DNA of 64,000 nt from Ichthyophis bannanicus (Eukaryota; Chordata; Amphibia; Gymnophiona; Ichthyophiidae), in contig CM066037.1 of assembly GCA_033557465.1 (NCBI GenBank), forward strand, positions 517,754,686 through 517,818,685, given 5' to 3'. Positions 41,046 to 51,809 of this stretch are shown one piece after another; the stretch's first letter is position 1, and each line of letters starts with the position of its first letter. Both the position numbers and the translations under genes were made by a program. The notes beneath the pieces are model-generated. The model saw nothing but the letters and a program-made list of their open reading frames with translations. It searched no databases and was not told the origin of the DNA.

Positions 41046-43640
41046 AAATTTTACATACCTGATAATTTGCTTTCCTTGAATCCCAGATGAGTGGGTTATT
41101 CTCCCTTGCCAGTAGGTGGAGGAAGACTCAAGCAACTTTCAACAATGTCATCACTTGCTATATCTTCTAGTGCAGCACAGAGAAGTCAGTATGACACTTC
41201 CCAAGCAGTAAGCAAGACTGAAACAACTCAGAAAGTATTATTAAACACAAACAACTCTGCCACAAAAAACGTGAGCAAGCATTTGGCTCTTACCATGATG
41301 AAATTTGTATCAAATTATGAACGTGACTAGGCTTTATATGGCAACCAGGCCCTCAAACCTGCAGAAAGTCTTCCAGGCATGGATATCGGCAATGTGAACA
41401 AAAGGCTGCAGGCTTCCCAGCCTGCAAAAGGAGTCTTCCAGGATGCATCCTGGGCTGGTCTAGCAGGATTCAAGGAAAGTAAATGATCAGGCATGTAAAA
41501 TTTGTCCTTCCTTATCCTGCTAGACCAGTCCAGATGAGTGGGACATACACAAACAGCGAGGTCCCTAGATGGGAGGAAGATGACCCTAAGGACAGACTAA
41601 CCTGACAGAGGCCCCAACTGAACAGCTCCTCCAAGCGCCCTGTAGGCTTCATAAAGGCAGTCAATGAAGACCAGGAAGCCTCCTTATAGATATTCACTGG
41701 GGATGCCAGAGTGAACTCTGTCCAGGGGGGCTATGCCTATGGGGTGAGCTCTTACTCACTCTTGGACAGGTTTACCAGTCAGTGTGTACATTGACCAATG
41801 GACAATAGAGGGTTTAACCTCCGTCAGTACTTTCCTCGAGCCACTGGAAGGAATTAGTTAGTTAGTTATGCTCATATACACTTTTTATCAGGTCAAAGCA
41901 GTGTACATTCAGGTACAGTGAACATTTCCCTTGTCCCTGAAGGGCTCGCAAGCTATCTTTTTTTTTGTACCTGAAGCAATGGAGGGTTAAGTGGCTTGCC
42001 CTAAGGCCACAAGGAGCACCTATGGGACTAGAGACCCAAGTGCCTCTGGCCCAATATTGCTGTCCCCAGCGGGATTTGAAGACCCGGCCCTCCGGCCCAA
42101 GGCAACTTGCCCCAACCACTAGGTCATGTCTCCCTCTTGGGTTATTGCCATGAACCCAAGCAACACCCTCCGCATGTCCAGCAGACACAGCGGAGGGTCC
42201 TTTCGAAGATCCTTTTCTGAGAAGGAAGTTAAAACCACAGTCTGGTCAATATGAAAAGTGGGGAGGCAGCATTCTTGAAAAGACAGTACCCACCACAAAG
42301 CAAAACAAAATGTCAAAAACGCCAAACTGGTTCTCTGAAAGATGAGGGCTGCCACACGGACACCAACAAGTGGATTATAGAATCTGCAGGAAGCCACTGT
42401 AAAAAAACAAGCCTCTAGGGAGGCCTTATGCATGGGCCCAAGGAAGGGCCCTTTCAGTGCCATCAACCTCAGAGACCCATTGAGGCACAGCAGGACACAG
42501 AGGTGGACAGAACTGTTTCACTTCTGAGGAAGTGGACAACGCTGATGTACACTGAAAAGGAATGCCATGGAGGCGACTCCTGTAACACAACAGGATTGCC
42601 ACCTGAACCTTGAGCGTTCAGGGCCAAGCCCCAGTCCAAGTCAAAATCAAACTTAAAAAGCTCTAACTTAAACTAAGGACATGGATGCCCACCCAGGCCA
42701 TAAGCAGGGAGGCTACTCCTGCTCCCAAGCAGCCCTTAATGGAAGGCTTACACCCACAAGGATCAGGCCATAAGAGAGAAGGAACCGGGCATCTCCATCA
42801 AAAGGAGCCCCAGCTGTATCCTTATTGTAGGCTCATATCTTGAGGAAGCAAGAGAGGTCACACCCCTTAGATCAAAAATCCATGTAAGGGCAATCCGGGG
42901 ACTCCTAAAATCACCAGGCCTAGATGGGCTCATGACCTGTGTAGAAGGACAGCTCACCAAGAGCCAGGGAGAGAGAGATACAATCACCCTTCCAGAGGCT
43001 TCTCCTGAACTAGGGCCACCAAGCTTACCACCTGCAGAACTTCCAACATATTAAATAGCTGGTATTCTCCTGAGTGACCATCAAGTGGAGCACTGGAGGT
43101 CCAATCTTTGCACGAGGAGGTCACACAGTGGGAGAGCCAAGCTCTTACTTCATCTGGACTCACGGAGTTGGAACACAGAAAGTTGGGCTGCATGCCGTCA
43201 AAGCTTGGGATGTGCGCAGCAGACATGACAAACCGATGCTTCTCTAGCCAACAGCATAGCTCCATGGCTTTGAGAACCATTTTAGCCCCATGTGTTCTGT
43301 TTTAGTAGTGGACACACATCACCTCCAGATCAGTGTCCAAGAATACACAACCTTTATCCACTAGGCGAGGCTTAAACCTCTTTGGGGTCAAGCTGATCAC
43401 TCTGGCCTCCAGGAGGAAGGGGCCCAAAGTGCTTGGACCAACTGGACCAGGCCTCGCACCCCCAGCTCTTCAATCTGGCATCCAAGATGAAAGGCACTCC
43501 ATCCAGTGCTTCCAACAACACAGTGGCCATCAAATGGTGAAATGCAGCTACTACCACAACTGCTCCTTGATCTCTCAGGTAAGAGGAAGGGTCACAGTCA
43601 ATCTGAAAGGCCAGAGCTACACAAGACACAGATAAGCTTA
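41046..43640 (-). mobile_element. degenerate DIRS element D5, 3' half
   Basis: The left end AAATTTTACATACCTGATAA reappears inverted at 41472-41510 (AAATGATCAGGCATGTAAAA), followed by the inverse of the expected right end (TATCCTGCTAGACCAGTCC). This is an internal complementary region of a DIRS family distinct from D2-D4. Recombinase remnants occur at 41512-41760 and 42119-42466. RNase H remnants occur at 42984-43280 (SAAHIPSFDGMQPN, SVSPDE) and 43372-43629 (VALAFQIDCDPSSYLRDQG). The matching right end was not found. CR1 type B sits where the RT would begin, and the rest may lie in 48.7-53.8 kb. Confidence 0.6.
41850..42130 (-). mobile_element. tRNA/CORE SINE in D5
   Basis: The minus strand reads TGACCTAGTGGTTGGGGC (A-box region), CTTCAAATCCCGCTGGGG (B-box region), then the core CTTGTGGCCTTAGGGCAAGC and CACTTAACCCTCCATTGC, and a tail GTACACTGCTTTGACCTG ... 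AGTGTATATGAGC of the L2-type paired form. It interrupts the D5 recombinase remnant. Confidence 0.75.
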
Positions 43641-43953
43641 TTCCTTTCTATCTCTGCTGTTTTTTTTACTGCAATTTTACTGCAAATATAGAATATAAGG
43701 GTTGGTTAAACTTTAGGTATTGGGAAAATTGCTAATTGCTGGTCCTACATTACGTTTGGGGATAGTCAAATTACTTGATTTCCTTGTGTAGCCTTAACAA
43801 TTTCTGAGTGTGCCCACAGTTCAGGCATAAGCCTACTCGGGCAGGGACACTTGGGTTCCCGCCCACCCTACCCCTCACCCCACACACCCCTGGGGCTGCA
43901 TTGCCTATATAGTGGCCAATAGCTTGGGATATGCCCACATTCTCTTAACCAGC

Positions 43954-44922
43954 ATGTCTTGTATTCAGTGCAATACCTGCGGTACTTTCATTCCAAGAAG
44001 AATCATTTGGAGCCTAACAGCATGTCCTATGTGCCGAAGGTCATCTGCCATGTATAATGAATTGACTCTACTAAGAGAAGACCTGGCTGCCATGCATAAA
44101 GAATTGTCTCTACTGAGGGAAGAAATGACTGCAATGAAGCGCACCTCTTCTAGAATACAGACTGAACAAAGTCCACCACCGCTCCCACAAAGAGTCAAAT
44201 GCACCAGGAACAAATGGATCACAGTGGGTTTGGGTAGATTGCGATCTGTGACACAGAGACATCCTATATACCAAGAGATATCCCTGCATAATGCATTCCC
44301 TGCCTTGGTTAATGAGGATGCCCTATCCAAAGAAAATGAACGGCCCTTAGAGGAGTCAGTCAATGCCCAATCTCCTGCTAAAGCACCAAATATGAAAAAC
44401 TCACCAAACAGAAAACTACTACTACTTGGAGATTCCATCATCAGAGACACCAACTTGGGAACACAGTTCAAAGGAGAGAAGAAAGTCAAATGCCTCCCAG
44501 GCTCCTTAGCCGGCTGGAATACAAACCCATATTGATGTACTTAACACGGAAAGCAAACACTCCAAACTTGATGTTGTCATCCACTTGGGTACAAATGACC
44601 TGGCTAGAAATAGTGCCTCTACAGTCCAAAAGGACTTCCAATCTCTGGGAGAAAAACTCAAGCCCATTGTTAACACTGTAGCATTCTCAGAAGTTCTACC
44701 TGTTCTAGGTAAGGGGGAAAAAAGGCTAAATCGCATTAACAGCTTTAATACATGGCTCCAGACCTGGTGCAAATGAGAAGGATTCAGATTTATTGGCAAA
44801 TGGGAAAAAAACACATGGACCAACAAGAAACTATACTGTGCTAATGGACTACACCTCTCTGTCGCAGGGAAAAGAAACCTATGTGAAAAATTCAGGCAGT
44901 ATGTCAATTTGCATTTAAACTA
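43954..44922 (+). pseudogene. CR1 ORF1: zinc finger, coiled coil, SGNH esterase
   Basis: The ATG at 43954 starts MSCIQCNTCGTFIP, and CPMCRRS follows, a Cys-rich finger. Heptad-like repeats (ELTLLREDLAAMHKELSLLR) form a coiled coil. An SGNH-hydrolase domain begins RKLLLLGDSIIRDTN (the Ser nucleophile in GDS) and continues VIHLGTNDLA (block III) and ANGLHLS (block V). In known CR1 esterases block V reads DGLH; here the Asp is Asn. A frameshift near 44530 and a stop near 44774 break the frame. The family is thought to bind RNA and act with ORF2p. Confidence 0.8.
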
Positions 44923-45090
44923 GAAGAAGGGGGTGACGGATGGGGAAGGACAAGTTCTGGACATCACCCCCTGCAAAAGCAGAACAACAGAAACAACCAC
45001 ACTTTTAAACACATCAAAAGCAACTGGGAAGAAGTGGGTAGAATAAAATCAAGGCAAAATACACACAAGCCAGTTAAATGCTGAAAAGCA

Positions 45091-48000
45091 ATGAGCACAA
45101 ATGCTCAAAGCTTAGCCAACAAACCTCCGGACCTGGAAGCCCTAATGGTGGAAAAGGACTTGGACATTGTGGCCATTACAGAAACATGGTTTAATGAATC
45201 GCATGATTGGGATATAGCCATACCTGGCTATAATCTATTAAGAAGAGACAGAGAAAATGGAAAAGGGAGAGGAGTAGCCTTGTATGTCAAAAGCAATATC
45301 AAAGCTACTGAAATGCAGGGGGCATGGGGAAAAGAAGTGCTCTGGATCATGTTGGAAAGAGGAGATGGCACTGTCATCCATACTGCTGTAATCTACAGAC
45401 CTCCGACTCAAATTGAAGAGATAGATAACAAATTGATTATAGATATTTATTTATTTATTTTTCTTATATACCGCACTATTATAATCAGTGTGGTTTACAT
45501 TTGAACAGAACATACAAGAATGTAACAAGTTACATCGAGTTTTTACATTGAACAGGGAATGTAAACATGGAGAAAGGAACAAGGGAAAACTATGTACAAA
45601 TTATATACAAATTATATAAATAGGGATACTCTTACGGATAAATAAAGATAAGAACCTTACCTAGGGCTTGGCTGGTGGGTCAAGGAGGCAGGTAAGGAAG
45701 GAATGGTTAGCCATTATCTACAGGAGGATGATCTAAGGGATGGTCTGGGTAGGGATGTGGGGTGGTGGCTGTGTGAGTGTCAGGAATGGTGTCAGGGTAA
45801 TATTGTAAGAATAGATGGAATTTAAGGCTTTTCTGAATGGTGCAAGGTTTGAAATGGCCCGGATTTCAGCTGGGAGGGCATTCCATGCCATAGGTGCAAA
45901 AATGGAGAAGGCTCTACTTGCTGTTTTCTTACATTTTATCAACAGTTTTGGGACTTCAAGTTTGCCAAGATAGCAACAAAGGGGGAAACGATCATATTGG
46001 GTGACTTTAAGCTATCTGATGTGGACTGGATTACTCCTTCTGCAAATCTGGAAAGAAGCAAAAAAATTGTGGACGCTATCCAAGATACATTACTTAGACA
46101 AATGGTGATGGAACCAACCAGGGAAAGCTCAACGCTGGATTTGGTGCTCACCAACAGTGATAGCGTGTCTAATGTCTGGGTGAGTGCCTCTGTGAGCAAC
46201 AGTGATCATCACACGGTGTGGTATGAGATAAAAGCCAAGGTGCAATCCAATCATAGCAAGCTCAAAGTCCTAAACTTCAAAAACACTGACTTCAATAAAA
46301 TGGCCAAGTACCTAAAGGAGGAGCTCACAGGGTGGAAGGGGATAAGGGAAGTGGAATTGCAATGGGCTAAACTAAAAGGGGCAATAAAAGGGGCAACAGA
46401 TAAATATGTAAGAAAAGTAAATAAAAACAAGAGGAGAAGGAAATCTATTTGGTTTTCCAAAGAAGTGGCTGCTCAAATAAGGGCAAAAAACACAGCTTTT
46501 GCAAAATTCAAAAGCTTGCAAACAGAAGAACACAGAAATGAATACAGGATCAAACTCAAGGAGACAAAAAGAGAAATAAGGATAGTAAAATCAAAGGCAG
46601 AGGAAAAGATGGCTAAAGATGTTAAGTGCGGCGACAAAACTTTCTTCAGGTATATTCAGGAAAGGAAGAACATCAGAGGTGGAATTGCAGGGCTCAGAAG
46701 TGCTGGAAACAGACTCGTGGGAAATGACATTGATAAAGCGAAATTACTAAACAAATACTTCTGCTCTGTTTTTACTAAAGAAAATCCTAGAGGACGGACC
46801 ATCTCCGACTCCCAAATCTAAAAATGGGAATGAGGTAGATACCACACCATTCAGAGAGGATGAGGTTTTAGAACAACTTGCAAAACTGAAAGTGGACAAG
46901 GCCATGGGACCAGATGGGATACATCCCAGGATACTGAAAGAGCTCAGAGAGGTTCTTGCAGGGCCGTTAAAGGATGTTTTCAACAGATCCTTGGAAACAG
47001 GAGAGGTTCCTCAGGACTGGAGAATGGCCAACGTCGTATCTCTACACAAAAGTGGTGACAGGGAAGAAGTGTCAAACTACAGGCCCGTGAGCCTTACCTC
47101 AGTGGTGGGAAAAGTAATGGAGATGCTCCTGAAAGAGCGAATAGTGAACTTTCTCAAAACCAGTGGGTTTCAGGATCCGAGGCAACATGGTTTTACCAAG
47201 GGACGATCTTGCCAGACAAATCTCATTGAGTTCTTTGACTGGGTGACCAGAGAACTGGATCAAGGACACGCGATGGATGTCATCTACCTGGATTTCAGCA
47301 AAGCCTTTGATACTGTCCCTCATAGGAGGCTTATCAATAAACTCAATAATTTGGGGATGGATGCCAAGGTGGTAAACTGGATCAGAAATTAGTTGAGTGA
47401 CAGACGACAGAAGGTGATGATAAATGGAGCTCACTCGGATAAAAGGAAAGTGATTAGCGAGGTGCCTCAGGGTTCGATCCTAGGCCCGGCACTGTTCAAT
47501 GTATTTGTGTGATATTGCTGAAGGACTGAATGAAAAGGTCTGTCTTTTTGCAGATGACACGAAAATTTGCAACAGAGTGGACTCCCCCAAGGGAGTGCTT
47601 ACCATGAGGAGGGATCTGCAAAAGCTGGAGGAATGGTCTGATGCTTGGCAATTAAGATTTAATGCAAAGAAGTGCAGTGTCATGCACTTGGGTAGCAGAA
47701 ATCCAAGGGAAATGTACACGATAGGGGGCGAGAGGTTGGTGTGCACAGAGCAGGAGAAAGACCTCGGTGTGATTATTTCTGTAGATCTCAAGGTGGCAAA
47801 ACAGTGCGGCAAGGCAGTAGCAAAAGCCAGGAGGATGTTGGGCTGCATTTGAAAAGGAATTACCAGCAGAAAGGAAGGGGTACTAGTACCGCTGTATAAG
47901 TCTCTGGTGAGGCCTCACTTGGAATACTGTGTTCAGTTTTGGCGACCTTATCTTGCAAAGGATGTAAAAAGAATGGAATCTGTTCAGAGGAAGGCGACCA

Positions 48001-48300
48001 AAATGATTTGGAGCCTGCGTCAGAAGCCTTATGAGGAGAGACGAAGACCTAAATATGTACACTTTGGAGGAGAGGAGGGATAGGGGATATATGATTCAGA
48101 CCTTTAAATACTTAAAGAGAAATAATGAATAAACAAACCTCTTCCAGAGACGGGGAAGCTGTAAAACTAGAGGGCATAACATGAAGCTGCAAGGTGGTAA
48201 ATTGAAAAGCAATGTCAGGAAATACTTTTTTACTGAAAGGGTGGTGGATGCTTGGAATGCCCTCCCGATGGAGGTGGTGGGGACAAGCACAGTGACGGAA
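45091..48300 (+). pseudogene. CR1 ORF2 (endonuclease-RT), interrupted
   Basis: The endonuclease N-terminus starts MSTNAQSLANKPPDLEALMV and has AITETWFNES and VIYRPPTQIEE. After the L2 insert it resumes ILGDFKLSDVDW, STLDLVLTNSD and SNSDHHTVWYEIK. RT: MGPDGIHPRILKEL, VIYLDFSKAFDTVPHRRL, EVPQGSILGPALFN, then (after a frameshift near 47505) LFADDTKICNRV and the C-terminal CVQFWRPYL region. Stops at 47393 and 47850 and the insertion make it non-functional. Confidence 0.85.
45441..45945 (-). mobile_element. L2-type LINE 3' fragment nested in CR1 ORF2
   Basis: The low end carries TTTATTTATTTATTTTTC and ATACCGCACTATTATAATC ... GTGTGGTTTAC, the L2-type tail. The upper end encodes on the minus strand KTASRAFSIFAPMAWNALPA and EIRAISNLAPFRKAL, the C-terminal block of this LINE group. 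It splits the CR1 endonuclease between YRPP and GDF. Its target duplication is not clear. Confidence 0.8.
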
Positions 48301-48665
48301 TTCAAAGTGCCCTGGGACAGACACTGTGGATCACTTTACAGCAACAAGTTTAAATCAAAATAAACTGAACCATCTAATTTCTCAACAAATAGGGGTGTCC
48401 TACATGGAGCGATGGGGGGAGGAGCGGTGTGTTCACCCCTAAACAAACAAACAAAGATATGGCGAGGGGTGAAGACATGGCGAGGGGTGCACCTGCTCCT
48501 GGTGGGTGCACCACTAAGCAAAGACATGGTAGGGGTGCACCTACTCCCTAAAAGACATGGGAAGGGGTGCACCTACTCCTGTCATATTGCTGGGCAGACT
48601 AGATGGACCATACTGGTCTTTATCTGCCGTCATTTACTATGTTACTATGGTCGTATGATGGGGAA

Positions 48666-49606
48666 CATGGATAGCAGAAGATTAGCTGGTGTCTCTGCAA
48701 CGAGTGCATTTACGCCCTGGTCCAGGGATCCAGTCCCAGTCCCGTGGAGCTAACCAAGCATTGCATGCTTCATATTGGCTGGGACTTGAGAAGACTGTCT
48801 GTTGTGAGGAAGCTCAACTCAGGAGAGAATGGAACTGACCTCCAGGTACTCAAGATCCTGAGAGAGAATCAGACTGCTCTTAGGACGATCACCTACCCCA
48901 GTCAGAACTCACCAGGCCTGTATTGTATCTGGCCTTCAAAGACACTGACCAGGCCAGCCCAGGTATAGGCAATCCTGGTTCTCTGCATGCAGAAAAACAC
49001 TGCTACCACCACAGTTACCTTGGAAAACGTACAGGAGCAGCATCTAGGTCAAAGGCAAAGCCTGGAACTGAAGAGGTGGCCTAAAACAAAGAAGCAGAGA
49101 AACAGCTAACACTGTTCAAAATGCAATTTAAGACAATCTGCCTGATTTTTCGATTGGTGTATATATATGGCATAGTATGAGTTTACAGTTTTCCCTGCAG
49201 ACTTATGCAGATGAACATTAAATTACTGAACATTCCATTGTTAAAATGTGGAAAAGTATTCCTCAAGTATTGCAACAAGAATCAGACAATTTTTCATAAG
49301 AAATGGAAATATTTTTTCTATAATGCTGCTTTAATACTATGTTTTAACTTTATAATGTCATTCTTGTTTGTGTATGTGTTCTACATATGCATGTATCTTT
49401 GTGAACTGCCTAGGGGGATATAAATAATAAATGAAATGGAAGTGACAAATGCCATGGCGAGGTCCAGGAGGTGAGGAGCATCCCCTATCTGACCTATGCA
49501 ATGGCAGACTCAAAGTAATTCAAATATTGTGCATCAGTACTCCCAAGCTGGCCTGAATCAGAAATATTAAGGACAAAAGGAAGGCAACTTGTAGAAGGAG
49601 CTAGTA
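48666..49606. other. unresolved; LINE-tail-like piece at 49380-49440
   Basis: This could be further D5 sequence left of the hAT insertion, but no motif confirms it. GTGAACTGCCTAGGGGGATA TAAATAATAAATG near 49400 resembles an old LINE or SINE tail. Confidence 0.3.
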
Positions 49607-49701
49607 CAGCGATGGCGAACCTATGGCACGCGTGCCAGCTGTGGCACGCGAAGGCCTTGCAGCTGGCACGCGGGAAGGTCCGCAATCGAAAAAAAAAAAA
49701 A

Positions 49702-50085
49702 ACCCCTGTCTGCTGCCGCTGTCGGGGCCTCCGCGGCAGAATCGAGCGTGCCGCGGGGCCCCCCTGTACCCGGCAGATCCTGCTCTCCCCGTAGCAGCTC
49801 TCTGGAGCTACAGTCAGACGCGCCGGCTTGCAGAGCGCGAAGGGAAGAGTTTCCCTTTCGCGACTCCGTTAAGCCCGCGGGGGCTGATGGGAACTCCCAT
49901 CAGCCCCCGCGGGCTTAACAGAGCAGCGAGGGAACTCTTCCCTCGCGCTCTGCAAGCCGGCGCGTCTGACTGCAGCTCCAAAGAGAGAGCTGCGTCGGGG
50001 AGGGCAGGATCTGCCGGGTACAGGGGGGCCCCGCGGCACGCTCGATTCTACCGCGGCGGCCCCGACAGCGGCTGCCGACTGGTTT
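49702..50085. repeat. GC-rich 380-bp near-palindrome inside hAT
   Basis: The arms mirror each other around about 49892 (GATGGGAACTCCCATC). The left arm has GCTGTCGGGGCC, GAATCGAGCGTGCCGCGGGG, CCCGGCAGATCCTG and GACGCGCCGGCTTGCAGAGC. The right arm has their inverses in reverse order. A few mismatches and small indels separate the arms. RNA from either strand would fold into a long hairpin. Confidence 0.9.
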
Positions 50086-50107
50086 TCTTTTTTTTTTTAT
50101 TTTCACT

Positions 50108-50600
50108 GGGCTGGGGGGGGCTGGGGGTTAGGAGTGGTGATGGGCTGGGCTGGGCTGGGCTGGGGGGCGCTAGGAGTGGTGATGGGCTGGAGGGGGGGTT
50201 AGGAGTGGTGATGGGCTGGGCTGGGGGGGTTAGGAGTGGTGATGGGCTGGGCTGGGCTGGGGGTTTGGAGTGGTGATGGGCTGGGGTGGGGGTTAGGAGT
50301 GGTGATGGGCTGGGCTGGGCTGGGCTGGGGGGGGTTAGGAGTAGTGATGGCTGGGCTGGGCTGGGCTGGGGGGTGTTAGGAGTAGTGATGGGCTGGGGTG
50401 GGGGGTTTAGGAGTGGTGATGGCACTGGGCTGGGGGGGTTAGGAGTGGTGATGGACACTGGGCTGGCTGGGGGGGTTAGGAGTGGTGATGGGCACTGGGC
50501 TGGCTCTTTGGGTTAGGAGTGGTGAAGCGCGCTTGTCTGGGGGTGTAAGGATTGGTAATGGGCTCTGGGGGGGTTAGGAGTGGTGATAGGCGCTGGGGGG
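50108..50600. repeat. G-rich minisatellite, TTAGGAGTGGTGATGGGCTGG units
   Basis: The phrase GGAGTGGTGATGG recurs about a dozen times at 30-45 bp spacing, with GGGCTGGGCTGGG spacers of variable length. Degenerate units (ATTAGGACTGGGAGTGGGCTG, AATGGGCTGAGGGGA) extend to about 50900. It is strongly G-rich on the plus strand. Confidence 0.9.
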
Positions 50601-51809
50601 GCTTAAACTAAAAATTGAGTGATGGGGGATTAGGACTGGGAGTGGGCTGATGGGGAGGTTAGGACTGGAAATGGGCTGGTGGGATTAGGACTGGGAGTGG
50701 GCTATGGGGGCTAGGACTGGTAATGGGTTGGGGGGGTTGCTAGGACTGGAAATGGGCTGAGTGGAAGGGGGCTTGAACTGCAAATAGCTGTTGGGGATGG
50801 GGCTTGGAATGGAAATGGGCTGAGGGGACGTGGGGGGCTTGAACGGCACATCGCTGATGGGGACGGGGCTTGGAATGGAAATGGGCTGAGGGGAAGTGGG
50901 GGGCTTGAAGAAGGGAATGGATGCTGGGTGAGACTGGAACTAGAAGGGAGCTGATGTTGGGGGAGGATTAGAATGGGATGGGGCTGGGAGAGTAAAATGG
51001 AGAGGGGAAAAATATTTTGTGTAGGAGGGATGAAAAATCTACAATTGGCCAGGTATTGGGAGAGTAATTGGGGATTGAGGATGGAGGGGTAAAATTTGTG
51101 TGGATGAAATAGGAATGAGGAAAGAGCAAAAGGAGAAAGATTAGTATGTTAAAGCAGATGTAGAGAGAGAGAGAATGGAAAAAAACTAGAAGAGAGAAGA
51201 AAGGACAAATGGACAGCAGACGATGGAGAGTTAGCAGAAAACATGAAGAAACCAGAAGAAAATGGCTGGACCAATTGCAACTGAAAAAAATGCACAAAAG
51301 GTAGAAAGATATCTCTTTATTTTGAATTTATTAACTGGAATATGTCAGCTCTGGGAAATGTGCATCATTAACATCTGCGCTTTGTTTGGTACAAGAGGAA
51401 ATTCCTATTTGACGTTGCCACTTGTTCTCTTTCCCCAGTATTCACTGAAATGTATTGGTTTAATATTTGCAGTGTTGCCTTTTGATAGGTAGGGTATGGT
51501 GCTTTGTGAGTCCTGGTAATGCTGTCAGGATACGGCGGGTTTGCTATGGGTTCTAAATGGGCAGCGTTTGTAGTAGTTCCTAATGTGCCTGGCGGTTGGC
51601 ACTGGATTATAGTAATGTAGAAATCTTTTAGTCTTTCTTTATCCATACACTCATTAAGAGACATGTTTACTAAAAGTTAGTGTATGGTAACATTATGCAA
51701 ATAAGACCACTTATGCAAATGACGTGCTGGCACTTTGAGGAAATTCTTTGGTTTTGTGCGGCAGTTTGGGCACTCGGGCTCAAAAAGGTTAGCCATCACT
51801 GAGCTAGTA

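Larger units (their letters stand above)
43690..48665 (+). mobile_element. near-full-length CR1 LINE (type B)
   Basis: Contains a 5' UTR, ORF1 (43954-44922), ORF2 endonuclease (45091 onward) and RT (46840-48000), and a 3' end ATACTGGTCTTTATCTGCCG then TTACTATGTTACTATGG. It is one of few CR1 copies here with ORF1. It carries stops and frameshifts and is interrupted at 45441-45945 by an L2-type fragment. It sits inside degenerate DIRS sequence. The 5' border is approximate. Confidence 0.85.
49607..51801. mobile_element. non-autonomous hAT element with 8-bp TSD
   Basis: The termini are CAGCGATGGCGAACCT and AGGTTAGCCATCACTG, imperfect inverted repeats of hAT type. They are flanked by perfect 8-bp duplications AGCTAGTA (49599-49606 and 51802-51809). 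The interior has a 380-bp palindrome, a GGCTGGG-rich minisatellite and AG-rich sequence. No transposase is recognisable. The right sub-terminal stretch (ATGCAAATGACGTGCTGGCA through TTTGTGCGGCAGTTTGGGCA) looks like a conserved hAT sub-terminal region. Confidence 0.9.

Noticed and set aside
44490..44907. Minus-strand 133-codon frame over CR1 ORF1
   Set aside because: It is a shadow of the esterase-coding frame on the plus strand.
50048..50458. Minus-strand open frame rich in Pro, Ser and Thr
   Set aside because: It is the translation of the G-rich minisatellite; periodic composition explains the open frame.
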